DNA of 14,081 nucleotides from Verrucomicrobiales bacterium. Lineage in GTDB: Bacteria > Verrucomicrobiota > Verrucomicrobiia > Verrucomicrobiales > DEV007. How positions within the stretch are numbered: position 1 is the first letter of the stretch; every line of letters begins with the position of its first letter. Position numbers and translations under genes: made by a program. The stretch spans positions 1-14,081 of the forward strand of contig JAGNMT010000043.1 of NCBI GenBank assembly GCA_017991025.1. Direction: 5' to 3'. The notes below the pieces were generated by a model that was not told where the DNA came from, ran no database searches, and saw nothing but the letters and a program-made list of their open reading frames with translations. Positions 1 to 7,013 of this stretch are shown here, in pieces.

Positions 1-166
1 CCTTATCGATGGCCTCGCTCGATGTCTTGTTTATCCCGGGAGTCTCGCGAATGGTTTTGCCGGCGGCGGCACCGGCACTAATCTCCTCCGACTGGACACA
101 AGATAAGCCTGCGTGCAATGAGACCGCTATCAGTCCAATAGTGAGTAACCGGAGGGGACTATTCAT
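1..166 (-). CDS. N-terminal part of a secreted protein of unknown function (cut by window edge)
   Basis: The reading frame begins with ATG at 166 and stays open for 55 codons to the window edge. The first ~22 residues (MNSPLRLLTIGLIAVSLHAG, then LS) look like a signal peptide: a basic residue at position 6, then a hydrophobic core. A Cys follows at residue 23, but the preceding residues (G-L-S) fit a lipobox poorly, so type I cleavage near residue 26 is as likely. The mature part seen is Ala/Gly/Ser/Thr-rich and matches no family I know. Its ATG overlaps the TGA of the upstream adaptor gene (ATGA, 166-163), so the two are probably translated from one message. By context it may be an envelope partner of the adaptor, but the sequence shown does not prove this. 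Confidence 0.6.
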   Translation of the reverse strand, partial: MNSPLRLLTIGLIAVSLHAGLSCVQSEEISAGAAAGKTIRETPGINKTSSEAIDK

Positions 167-1836
167 CCCTCTTTGCCCGATTCGGATTTCGCTTCTTCAT
201 CGTGAGCCTTTTCGTCAGCCTCCTCTTTATCGGATTCCTGCCTGGCTGCCGATAGTTGAATCGTGTCGCCGACTTTCAGTCCCTCAAGAATTTCAACTTT
301 GTCTCCCTGACTGCGTCCTGTTTTTACAATGAGTGGCTGACCGTCCTTTCCTTTGACTGCTTCCTTATCGTCTTCTTTTGTGATCGCCGATTTGGGGATG
401 ACAATCGCGTCTTTCTTTTCATAGACGCTGATTTCGGCATCAGCCGTCATTCCCGGCATCAGTACCGGGGCTTCTGCAGGAATTTCCACCTTGAGAATCG
501 CATCGAAGGTCTTGTCGGGGAAAGGCACGTAAAGGATCGATGCCACTTTGGAATCGAATTTGAAATCCGGCCTCCACTTCAACTGGAGCGGACCGCTCTG
601 GCCCTCGGCAAGGTCCTTTAGCTGGTCCTCGTTCAGGGAAAGCCTGACCTGCACCTTCGCGGGGTCAACAACGGTCATGACTATTTCCCGCATCGCCAGC
701 TTGCCGCCGGGAATCAGTTTGCGGTCCACGGTCGTGGCGGTCGTCCATTTTCCCCGCTGGCTTGCTCCGTAATAGACGATGCCGTCATGAGGGGCGACCA
801 CCTTCATTCCGGCAAGGTCACCTTTCATTTCGACGAGCGTTTTTTGCAGTTCCTCAAACTCCCGACGTTTCGCGGATGTCTCCTCTCGCTTTTTCAGCAG
901 TCCGTCGCGCAGCGATTTTTCGCCGGCGCGCCAATTGATCTGGGTCGCTTCGAGATTGGACTTGAGGGCCTCGTGTTCGCGCGGGATCTGAGTGTCAAGC
1001 GCGCGCTGTGACCGGGCCTCGGTCTGTTCGAGTGTCCACTTGTATCGCAATACCGTGTTTTCTGCGCGTCTCAGGATGATTTCCTCAGTCTCTTCAGTGA
1101 GGTCGTCCTTTTCATACATCTTCTTGAGCTGATTCAGTTCCTCCTCAGCGTAAGCGAGAGCCTCGACGACTTCTTTCACGTCCTCTCTTGCCGCACGTTC
1201 CTGCATCGGCCTGCTCTTGTCTTCAAAATGAACAAGGTCCTGCTCGGCTTGCGTCTTTTCACGCAGGGCTTTCGCCAGGGCCAGAGGAGTCAATTTTTCC
1301 GCGCTCTCCAGTTCAAGTATGGCGGCGGCGAGTTCGAGTTCCTTCGCCGGCATGCCAAGGGCGAGGTCGTCTATCTTCTTGAGGATATCCTTTGTTTCCA
1401 GTTCAATCAGGGTGTCCCCCTTCTTTACGATGGCGCCGTGGGGCAGGGCTTTGATTACCGTCATGTCGCCCCATCGTTTCAAATTCATTTCGATCGGGGT
1501 CTCGACCGTGCTCTCGACTGTCCCGCTGACTTTTATTTTTTGAACAAAGGGCCCTGCTTTTACAAGATGAAGGCCTTCCGTTTTTTCAGCGACTTCAGGC
1601 TTTGCTGCGACATTTTTTGCAGGTGCGGGAGAGGCTTCCTCTTTTGGTTTAGGTGTGTCAGCCTTCTCTTCCTTCTTAGAAGAAGCGCCCTCTCTCGTTT
1701 TTGCAGCTTCCGCTTTCGGTGTTGCAGGCTTGATCGTCTCTGCCGGTTTCTCCGCACGGGAGAGTCCCCCCGTCATCAATAGCAAAGTAAAGAAAAGGGA
1801 TAGAGGCCGGGAGGTCGGGAATTTAGAAAATTGCAT
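163..1836 (-). CDS. Periplasmic adaptor (membrane fusion) protein of the HlyD/RND type
   Basis: 557 aa. Residues 1-28 form a signal peptide, probably cleaved after the Ala of LSRA. Residues 29-88 are a Lys/Glu/Ala/Pro linker. A lipoyl-like half-motif follows (~95-150, with KALPHGAIVKKGDTLIELET), then a long charged helical hairpin (~160-345, probably coiled coil). The second lipoyl half is at ~341-362 (MKVVAPHDGIVYYG), then a beta-barrel domain (~390-475) and a membrane-proximal domain (~476-530, with VIPKSAI and EGLKVGDTIQL). The last ~27 residues are almost all Glu, Lys, Ser, Asp and Ala. Family members bridge an inner-membrane pump to an outer-membrane channel. No pump gene is visible here, so the substrate is unknown. 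It is longer than a typical ~350-450 aa adaptor because of the linker, the long hairpin and the acidic tail. The start is the only good ATG before the signal peptide; no clear Shine-Dalgarno precedes it. The next gene overlaps by ATGA. Confidence 0.88.
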   Translation of the reverse strand: MQFSKFPTSRPLSLFFTLLLMTGGLSRAEKPAETIKPATPKAEAAKTREGASSKKEEKADTPKPKEEASPAPAKNVAAKPEVAEKTEGLHLVKAGPFVQKIKVSGTVESTVETPIEMNLKRWGDMTVIKALPHGAIVKKGDTLIELETKDILKKIDDLALGMPAKELELAAAILELESAEKLTPLALAKALREKTQAEQDLVHFEDKSRPMQERAAREDVKEVVEALAYAEEELNQLKKMYEKDDLTEETEEIILRRAENTVLRYKWTLEQTEARSQRALDTQIPREHEALKSNLEATQINWRAGEKSLRDGLLKKREETSAKRREFEELQKTLVEMKGDLAGMKVVAPHDGIVYYGASQRGKWTTATTVDRKLIPGGKLAMREIVMTVVDPAKVQVRLSLNEDQLKDLAEGQSGPLQLKWRPDFKFDSKVASILYVPFPDKTFDAILKVEIPAEAPVLMPGMTADAEISVYEKKDAIVIPKSAITKEDDKEAVKGKDGQPLIVKTGRSQGDKVEILEGLKVGDTIQLSAARQESDKEEADEKAHDEEAKSESGKEG

Positions 1837-1841
1837 CAGGG

Positions 1842-1861
1842 TAATTAAGTTGTGTTAATTA
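1842..1861. promoter_or_regulatory. 7-bp inverted repeat in the adaptor gene leader (possible operator)
   Basis: TAATTAA (1842-1848) and its exact reverse complement TTAATTA (1855-1861) are separated by six bases. The repeat ends six bases upstream of the adaptor ATG and overlaps the candidate -10 box at 1858-1863. A repressor site is possible. AT-rich DNA makes such repeats common, so confidence is low. Confidence 0.25.
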
Positions 1862-1885
1862 TTCTCAATATAAAAATTATGAAAA
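1858..1885 (-). promoter_or_regulatory. Candidate promoter for the adaptor gene
   Basis: On the minus strand a TTTTCA -35-like box (1885-1880), a 16-bp spacer and an AATAAT -10-like box (1863-1858) lie in a clearly AT-rich stretch about 22 bp upstream of the adaptor start. The matches are partial, and the host's sigma factor preferences are unknown. Confidence 0.3.
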
Positions 1886-1982
1886 TAGGCCACTTCGTCT
1901 TGGATGGGAAGCAATTAATTTCCCTTCGGGCGGGCCGCAACTGTCGAGTATGCTACTTACCGCCTAGAGGAAAGTTAGAATT

Positions 1983-2031
1983 TTCTAACCGGAGTGGGGG
2001 TTTCCGGAGCAATGCCGCCCCGGTTCCCGGG
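1983..2031 (-). terminator. Two small hairpins after accD, possible weak terminator
   Basis: Just after the accD stop, the minus-strand RNA can form CCCGG-GAA-CCGGG (2031-2019) and then CCGGA-9 nt-TCCGG (2007-1989). The second hairpin is followed by UUAGAAAAUUC, which is U/A-rich but not a true U-tract. A second small palindrome (GTTAGAA-TT-TTCTAAC, 1974-1989) overlaps this site. Together they could end the accD message before the adaptor gene. Stems of 5 bp are short. Confidence 0.28.
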
Positions 2032-2032
2032 C

Positions 2033-2872
2033 CTATCGCCTCGCTGGGAGCATAAAGTCGAGCAAATGTCCGATCCTTTCCCGCATGACGGAACGGGGAA
2101 CAATCATGTCGACTAGTCCGTGATCGAGAAGAAACTCGGCGGTCTGGAAGCCTGGAGGTAGATTCTGATGGGTCGTTTCCTTGATGACCCGAGGCCCGGC
2201 AAAACCGATCATACAATTTGGCTCGGCCATAATAATATCTCCGAGGGTCGCAAAGCTCGCTGTGACACCGCCCGTCGTGGGATGGGTCAGGATCGAGATG
2301 TAGGGAAGCCCGGCGGCGTGGTGGCGGGCGAGGGCACCGCTCGTTTTTGCCATTTGCATGAGGCTGAGAATGCCTTCGTGCATCCTCGCCCCCCCGGAGG
2401 CACAAACGATGATAGCGGCCCGTCTCTCGGCTGTGGCCACTTCAATTGCACGAGTCAGCTTTTCACCGGCGGCGGAACCCATGCTCGCCCCCAGAAAGCG
2501 AAAGTCCATCACCCCGAGAGTCACAAGATGCCCGAGAATGGAGCCTCTACCCGAGATTACGGCGTCCTTGAGTCCGGTCTTTTTCTGATAAACTTTGACC
2601 TTGTCGGCATAGCCCTTAAACCCGAGCGCATCGGTGGACTCCAGCGTGGCATCCATCTCTTCGAAGGAGTCCGGGTCGAGAAGCATCCCAATGCGCTCTT
2701 GCGAGGTCAAAGTGAAGTGATGATCACACTTTGTGCAGACGCGATTTCTCTGCTTGAGAGTGATTTCATCAATGATCGCACCGCAGGAAGGGCATTTGTT
2801 CCACAGCCCTTCCGGCATATCGGTTCGCTTCTTCCCGAGAGATGCAATGGAGCGCTTTTTGAAGATGCCCAT
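2033..2872 (-). CDS. accD: Acetyl-CoA carboxylase carboxyltransferase subunit beta
   Basis: 279 aa, the usual length for AccD. With AccA it transfers the carboxyl group from carboxybiotin on AccB to acetyl-CoA, giving malonyl-CoA, the first step of fatty acid synthesis in the cytoplasm. The four-Cys zinc ribbon of bacterial AccD is complete: C27, C30, C46 and C49 (CPSC and CTKC). The crotonase-fold core follows, with GSAAGEKLTRA (~132-142), CASGGARMHEG (157-167), TTGGVTASFA (199-208) and GFAGPRVIKET (223-233). The ATG at 2872 gives the standard MGIFKK-type N-terminus, so the start is secure even though no Shine-Dalgarno is evident. accA is not in the window. comF ends 100 bp upstream on the same strand. 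Confidence 0.97.
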   Translation of the reverse strand: MGIFKKRSIASLGKKRTDMPEGLWNKCPSCGAIIDEITLKQRNRVCTKCDHHFTLTSQERIGMLLDPDSFEEMDATLESTDALGFKGYADKVKVYQKKTGLKDAVISGRGSILGHLVTLGVMDFRFLGASMGSAAGEKLTRAIEVATAERRAAIIVCASGGARMHEGILSLMQMAKTSGALARHHAAGLPYISILTHPTTGGVTASFATLGDIIMAEPNCMIGFAGPRVIKETTHQNLPPGFQTAEFLLDHGLVDMIVPRSVMRERIGHLLDFMLPARR

Positions 2873-2924
2873 AGGAAAATTAAGGTATATTTGTGTGTTT
2901 CGAGACCGAGGCCGCCAAGTCCTG

Positions 2925-2952
2925 AAAATAGCGGGTTATGAAGGGATCACAA
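2925..2952 (-). promoter_or_regulatory. Candidate accD promoter
   Basis: In the 100-bp gap between comF and accD, the minus strand carries TTGTGA (2952-2947), a 16-bp spacer and TATTTT (2930-2925). These partially match a housekeeping -35/-10 pair about 50 bp upstream of the accD ATG. It would let accD be transcribed separately from the protease-comF pair. Confidence 0.3.
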
Positions 2953-2972
2953 CCAATTTCCGTCAGACCGGG

Positions 2973-3734
2973 TTACCCGCGCAGGATCGAAATAGCGGCG
3001 ATTTTCTCAATTTTGAGTCTTTCGCGGAGGGCGGCGGCGCATTCGGAGACGGTCGTCCCGGTAGTGATGACGTCGTCGACGAGGAGTATTCGAGTCCCGT
3101 CCGGCGGGGGGGCGGGCAGCGATTTTCGGGCTTTAAAGACCGTGGAAAGGTTGGTGAGACGGTCTCTCCGGTCGAGTTGGGCCTGCCTGACGGTTTGTCT
3201 GGTTCGGAGCAAAAGGGGATGCAGGTTCAGACAAATTCCGGGCGGGGCCCGCCGGATGAGCTCGCGGGCCAGTTCCAGAGACTGATTGAATCCCCGCTCG
3301 CGAAGGCGGTGCGGGTGGAGGGGGACCGGGACGACCCACCACGATTCCTGATGCAGGCGGTCGTCACGCCAGACTTCGTCGAACATGATCCCAAAGAGTC
3401 TCGCAAGATGGCGCTCTCTGCCGTATTTGAACTGATGCATGAGGGTTTTCGCCACTCCGCTGCCGCGGTAAGCGCTGACCGCAAAGTCGATTGCGAGTTC
3501 GCGGTCACCGCAGTTCGCGCAACGGAACGGCGCGGCGGTCTCCAGTTCAAAGCCCTGCCCGCACACCGCGCAGTAGTTTCGGCCGATGGGAACGAGGGTG
3601 GCCTCGCAATTACCGCAAAGAAACGGCTTTTCCAACTGTCTCGCGGCGTCGAGGGGTATCTCACAGGCACCGCAGACGGGAGGGTAAATCCACCCGATCA
3701 ATGCCTGCCGGATGCGTGCGAGCCTCGTGATCAT
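2973..3734 (-). CDS. ComF family phosphoribosyltransferase-like protein
   Basis: 253 aa, typical for ComF. The N-terminal ~80 residues hold eight Cys in four CxxC pairs (C21/C24, C40/C43, C55/C58, C72/C75), a double zinc-ribbon. The C-terminal half is a type I phosphoribosyltransferase fold: the family signature PVPLHPHRLRERGFNQS lies at 136-152, and the PRPP-binding loop ILLVDDVITTGTT at 216-228 has its DD pair intact. In naturally competent bacteria ComF helps take up single-stranded transforming DNA. In many others the family is widespread and its role is not settled. The ATG at 3734 overlaps the stop of the upstream CPBP protease gene (ATGA), indicating coupled translation. No other competence gene is in the window, so competence should not be assumed. 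Confidence 0.93.
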   Translation of the reverse strand: MITRLARIRQALIGWIYPPVCGACEIPLDAARQLEKPFLCGNCEATLVPIGRNYCAVCGQGFELETAAPFRCANCGDRELAIDFAVSAYRGSGVAKTLMHQFKYGRERHLARLFGIMFDEVWRDDRLHQESWWVVPVPLHPHRLRERGFNQSLELARELIRRAPPGICLNLHPLLLRTRQTVRQAQLDRRDRLTNLSTVFKARKSLPAPPPDGTRILLVDDVITTGTTVSECAAALRERLKIEKIAAISILRG

Positions 3735-4804
3735 TCACGGAGAGGAAAAGGTGACTCATATTTCTTTCTGAGCCAGAGCCAGATTACGAGGCCGGTGAGG
3801 CTCACGACGAGACAAGAGACGGCCCCGACGCGTAGGTTGTCCCCGAGCCAAGGCATCATTTCACCGGATGCGAATGCCCGCTGTGTCAGGGGGCTGAGCG
3901 TTTTCACTCCGAAGACCCACCCCGCATGGAGGCCGATTCCAAGCCAGAGCGAGCGGGTTTTCATCCTCGTGTAGCCGAGGACGAGGCCGATCGAGAGCAG
4001 CACCGCAAATTCGGCAAAAAGGAAGTAGGGATTCGCAAACTGCGAAATGAAATGCGCAACGGTCTCTCCTATGATCTGGAACCCTGATCCCGCAGTGACC
4101 GGCTTTAGATACGCTGCTCTCGGAGCGTTGAAGAAATGAATGGCAGCGAAAAAGACAGCAATAGCCCAGAAGAGGGCTCTCGGCTTAAGCAATTTCGAGA
4201 GGATCGCATGAAGCGTGCCGCGAAAGACAAATTCCTCAAGCAGCCCCACGGCGATCCCTGTCCCGAGGGCACCGAGCAATATTTCCGGGAGTGGTTCGCC
4301 GGCGTCGAGGGCCTTATACCAGCCTTGTCCCACGTATAACCAGCCGAGAAGCAGGAGGGTCCCGCCCGCAAGAAGAAATCCCGTCAGCAAATGTCGCCAC
4401 CACGCGGGATTCGCGGTGAGGAGGAGTTGCTCACGGATCGACTGAAGCGAGGGACGGGTGCCGCGCTGTCGGGGTTTCCCGGCATTGAGCCATCGCAGCG
4501 TCGGCCAGATCATGAGAAGCGAGCCGAGGAGGATGGCGCGGTTGAAATATCGTGGAAAATACGCCCTTTCCAGCGATGCGTTGAGCCCGTCGAGCCATCC
4601 TCCGGCCAGCCAGCCCTGCGCCGCAATGTATTTCCCCCCGAGATAGAGAAGCGGCGCGGAGACTGCCGCGATGACGACCGTTCCAAAAAGGAAGATCAGG
4701 ATCTTAAAGACAGTCGATTGGAAAAAGCTACCCCCGGCCATAAGTGCCCGATACAATGAATTCCGATATATTGCAATGGCGCTCGCGATTGCGACAGACT
4801 CCAT
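3731..4804 (-). CDS. CPBP family intramembrane metalloprotease
   Basis: 357 aa with several hydrophobic segments (~33-55, 89-100, 137-158, 176-193, 208-225, 260-278, 286-300, 327-346). The conserved CPBP/Abi (Rce1-like) motifs are present: EEFVFRG with E190, E191 and R195; FFAAIHF with H223; and GLHAGW with H293. These side chains are thought to form a glutamate/histidine metal site within the membrane. Bacterial members process or degrade membrane proteins or peptides; the substrate cannot be read here. The ATG at 4804 is preferred because GAGGAG lies 13 nt upstream (slightly long spacing). A Met at residue 22 is an alternative that would shorten the cytosolic N-terminus before the first membrane helix. 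The gene overlaps comF downstream by ATGA. Confidence 0.9.
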   Translation of the reverse strand: MESVAIASAIAIYRNSLYRALMAGGSFFQSTVFKILIFLFGTVVIAAVSAPLLYLGGKYIAAQGWLAGGWLDGLNASLERAYFPRYFNRAILLGSLLMIWPTLRWLNAGKPRQRGTRPSLQSIREQLLLTANPAWWRHLLTGFLLAGGTLLLLGWLYVGQGWYKALDAGEPLPEILLGALGTGIAVGLLEEFVFRGTLHAILSKLLKPRALFWAIAVFFAAIHFFNAPRAAYLKPVTAGSGFQIIGETVAHFISQFANPYFLFAEFAVLLSIGLVLGYTRMKTRSLWLGIGLHAGWVFGVKTLSPLTQRAFASGEMMPWLGDNLRVGAVSCLVVSLTGLVIWLWLRKKYESPFPLRE

Positions 4805-4856
4805 CCCGGTGAAGGAACTCCTCAGCGTTTTTGCCGCCGGGAAAGGAGGCAGGCGG

Positions 4857-4883
4857 TTAAGGAATCGTTTTTGATTTTATCAT
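4857..4883 (-). other. Possible 8-codon leader ORF before the CPBP protease gene
   Basis: On the minus strand, GGAGG sits 5 nt before an ATG at 4883, which opens an 8-residue frame (MIKSKTIP) closed by TAA at 4857. It lies 52 nt upstream of the protease ATG. The ribosome site is one of the better ones in the window, yet the peptide is tiny and the stretch is purine-rich, so it may be coincidence. A translated leader affecting the downstream gene is a speculative reading. Confidence 0.15.
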
Positions 4884-4947
4884 TGCTTCCTCCCTCTCTT
4901 TTTCGTCCACTGCAGGGGAATGGTCCCGATTAGGGTTGCGAGAGAAG

Positions 4948-5850
4948 ATGAAGGAGATTTTATGCGCTTTTCCCCGTGTTATGGGGATCGTTAACGTCAA
5001 CGACGATTCCTTTTCCGGCGATGGCACTCTCGACGTCGCGAAGGCGCTGAAACAGGCCATGCAAATGGCCTGCGACGGGGCGGACATCATTGACGTGGGT
5101 GCAGAGAGTGCCCGAACGAATCGCTCCGCGATCGGAGTGTTCGAGGAGATCGCCCGGCTCCTGCCATTCATTGATGGGTATCAGGCGCTCTGCGCCGAAG
5201 CATCCCCGCGCGATGACCTGCAGATTTGGCCGCCGTTGCTTTCCGTCAATACCTGGCGACCGGAGGTCGTCGAAGCCGTCCTAAAAACCGGTCAGGTCGA
5301 TATCATCAATGATATAGGCGGCCTCGTCGAGGATACCAGCGCACGGCTCTGTTTTGAATATAATGCCACCCTGCTCATTATGCATACAGTGGGAGAACCC
5401 AAAGTTCCTCACACGAGCCAGCGTTACGGGGATATTTGGACGGCAATGGAGGCATTCTTCAATGAGAGGCTCTCCCGCGCCCGGGCTCTTGGCTTGAGTG
5501 ACGATCAACTCATCATTGATCCCGGGATCGATTTTGCGAAGCAGAGTTCCGACAATCTCAGCATCTACCGGGAATTGGAGAGGCTTAATCGCTACGGTCT
5601 GCCGATCCTGATGCCGATCTCGAGAAAGACGGTAATAGGAGACGTTCTGGGGATTCCGGTTCCGGCGGAACGGGATGCAGGAACGATCGCCTGTCTTGTC
5701 CGCGGACTCGTGGCCCAGGCAAACATTTTCCGCGTCCACAACGTCAAAGCGGTGGCGGACAGTGTCAGAGTCATCGCCGCAATTCGGATCGGGACCGGTA
5801 GCCGGGCGATTCGAACTTCTCCCTCCTCATCTATTTCGAGAGGCGGATGA
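4948..5850 (+). CDS. folP: Dihydropteroate synthase homologue (divergent)
   Basis: 300 aa from the ATG at 4948; an in-frame TTG at 4936 would add four residues. DHPS condenses para-aminobenzoate with 6-hydroxymethyl-dihydropterin pyrophosphate in folate synthesis. The TIM-barrel motifs appear in order (ATG numbering): MGIVNVNDDSFSGDG (12-26), DVGAESAR (49-56), LSVNT (98-102), INDIGG (120-125), IMH (144-146), DPGIDFAK (191-198), ISRK (224-227) and RVHNV (262-266). Several differ from the usual forms (NVTPDSF, GGESTRPG, SVDT, RVHDV). In particular, the pterin-contacting Asp of SVDT is Asn here. The other key positions (first-motif Asn, NDI Asn, DPG Asp, SRK Lys, and Arg and His of RVH) remain. 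It is either the cell's folate enzyme in a lineage variant or a DHPS-like paralogue. The last ~15 residues (Arg/Ser-rich) look non-conserved. It is divergent from the CPBP gene and 121 bp ahead of hflK. Confidence 0.85.
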   Translation: MKEILCAFPRVMGIVNVNDDSFSGDGTLDVAKALKQAMQMACDGADIIDVGAESARTNRSAIGVFEEIARLLPFIDGYQALCAEASPRDDLQIWPPLLSVNTWRPEVVEAVLKTGQVDIINDIGGLVEDTSARLCFEYNATLLIMHTVGEPKVPHTSQRYGDIWTAMEAFFNERLSRARALGLSDDQLIIDPGIDFAKQSSDNLSIYRELERLNRYGLPILMPISRKTVIGDVLGIPVPAERDAGTIACLVRGLVAQANIFRVHNVKAVADSVRVIAAIRIGTGSRAIRTSPSSSISRGG

Positions 5851-5887
5851 TACCTCATTCGGATCGCGCAGGGGATACCCGATTGAC

Positions 5888-5917
5888 ACTCCGCCGGATA
5901 CAACTCCGCCGGATACA
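5888..5917 (+). repeat. Perfect tandem 15-bp direct repeat between folP and hflK
   Basis: ACTCCGCCGGATACA occurs twice back to back (5888-5902 and 5903-5917). A TTGACA hexamer (5883-5888) runs into the first copy, but no -10 box is found at normal spacing. TACAAA (5914-5919) and TTTGTA (5931-5936) form a 6-bp inverted repeat, and TTTGTAA recurs at 5931 and 5948. This could be a paired binding site for a regulator of hflKC, or simple slippage. Confidence 0.6.
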
Positions 5918-5971
5918 AAAACGGGCCGGATTTGTAACTGGACCGCCTTTGTAATGCCCTTAAGGTGCGGA

Positions 5972-6979
5972 ATGCGAATTCAGGTAGGAACAGAAATCAT
6001 CGAGCTCAAGACTCCGGTCATTAAAGGAAAGTTGCTCGTGGCCGCAGCCATCGCGCTCCTCGCCGTCATTGGGGCCGGGGGAGCCTTTTACACCATTCAG
6101 GTCGAGGAAGCCGGGGTCGTTTTGCGATTCGGAAAACATATCGAAACGGTTCCTCCCGGCCTTCATTTCAAACTCCCTTTCGGCATCGATCAGGTTACGA
6201 CCGTCCCTGTGGCACGCCAGTTGAAACAGGAGTTCGGTTTTTCCACGCCCGGAGCGACGAATCCGGCCCAATACACCAGTCCGGAGGACAACGATCTCGA
6301 GCGCAACATGGTCACGGGTGATCTGAACTCTGTCCTCGTGGACTGGGTGATTCAGTATCGCGTCACTGAGCCGGAAAAATTCCTCTTCAAAGTGCGGAAT
6401 GCCGACTTAACCTTGCGGCACGCCAGCGAGGCGGTGATGCGTGAGGTCGTCGGTGACCGCACCGTCGATGAGGTCATAACGATCGGCCGCCAGGAGATCG
6501 AAACAGAATGCAATGCGAAACTGAAGGCGCTCGTCGTTTTGTATAACCTCGGCATCACGATTGATCAGGTGCAGCTCAAGGATGTCGACCCGCCATTGCC
6601 GGTGCAGGACTCCTTCAATGAAGTGAATAACGCCCAGCAGGAGAAGGAGAAGTCGATCAACATTGCCAACGGCGAATATAATCGTGCGGTCCCGAAAGCG
6701 AGCGGTGAGGCGCAGAAAATGATCAGTGAAGCCCAGGGGTATGCCACCCAGCGAATCAATGAAGCCGAAGGTGATGCCGCCCGTTTCACGGCGCTCTTTA
6801 CCCAGTATCAGAAGTCTTCCGACGTCACGCGCCGCCGCATTTATCTCGAGACGATGGAGGAAGTGATGCCCCGCCTCGGCGGTATGGTCATCCTCGACGA
6901 AGGGGCGAATCAGGTTCTTCCCTTTCTTCCGCTCACCCAGGGAGTCCCGACCGGCCCACCCGCTCCCGCCACCCGCTAA
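5972..6979 (+). CDS. hflK: HflK, SPFH/prohibitin-family modulator of FtsH
   Basis: 335 aa from the ATG at 5972. An N-terminal cytoplasmic stretch of ~19 residues is followed by one membrane helix (~20-42), the SPFH/Band-7 domain (~43-200, starting VEEAGVVLRFGKHIETVPPG) and a long helical region (~205-300) with Ala/Glu-rich text such as EAQKMISEAQ (~246). The tail is Pro-rich. In E. coli HflK pairs with HflC in the inner membrane to form a cage around the AAA protease FtsH and modulate its access to membrane substrates. No ftsH is in the window. The start at 5972 was chosen because AAGG lies 6 nt upstream. An ATG at 5954 has no ribosome site, and the open frame back to 5675 overlaps folP and has non-protein-like composition. 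hflC follows after 34 bp. Confidence 0.92.
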   Translation: MRIQVGTEIIELKTPVIKGKLLVAAAIALLAVIGAGGAFYTIQVEEAGVVLRFGKHIETVPPGLHFKLPFGIDQVTTVPVARQLKQEFGFSTPGATNPAQYTSPEDNDLERNMVTGDLNSVLVDWVIQYRVTEPEKFLFKVRNADLTLRHASEAVMREVVGDRTVDEVITIGRQEIETECNAKLKALVVLYNLGITIDQVQLKDVDPPLPVQDSFNEVNNAQQEKEKSINIANGEYNRAVPKASGEAQKMISEAQGYATQRINEAEGDAARFTALFTQYQKSSDVTRRRIYLETMEEVMPRLGGMVILDEGANQVLPFLPLTQGVPTGPPAPATR

Positions 6980-7013
6980 TCAATCAGCGCAATTTACCCA
7001 CTTTTATTTTCCC

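Noticed and set aside
1228..1782. 184-codon plus-strand open frame
   Set aside because: Antisense to the adaptor's coiled coil and linker; Cys/Phe/Arg-rich shadow of Lys/Glu codons.
2973..3734. Evidence for natural competence from comF
   Set aside because: ComF homologues are widespread in non-competent bacteria, and no other competence gene is in the window.
2733..3974. 413-codon plus-strand open frame
   Set aside because: It runs antisense to accD, comF and the CPBP gene, all with strong family motifs; it is a GC-driven shadow.
4840..4848. AAAGGAGG ribosome site on the plus strand upstream of folP
   Set aside because: No ATG, GTG or TTG lies at a workable distance downstream of it, so it serves no gene.
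5883..5917. Housekeeping promoter with TTGACA for hflK
   Set aside because: No -10-like hexamer at 16-18 bp; the nearest GATACA is 8 or 23 bp away.
5675..5971. N-terminal extension of hflK by 99 residues
   Set aside because: It overlaps folP in another frame, has Ser/Pro/Arg-rich shadow composition, and a ribosome site (AAGG) with ATG at 5972 gives the standard HflK N-terminus.
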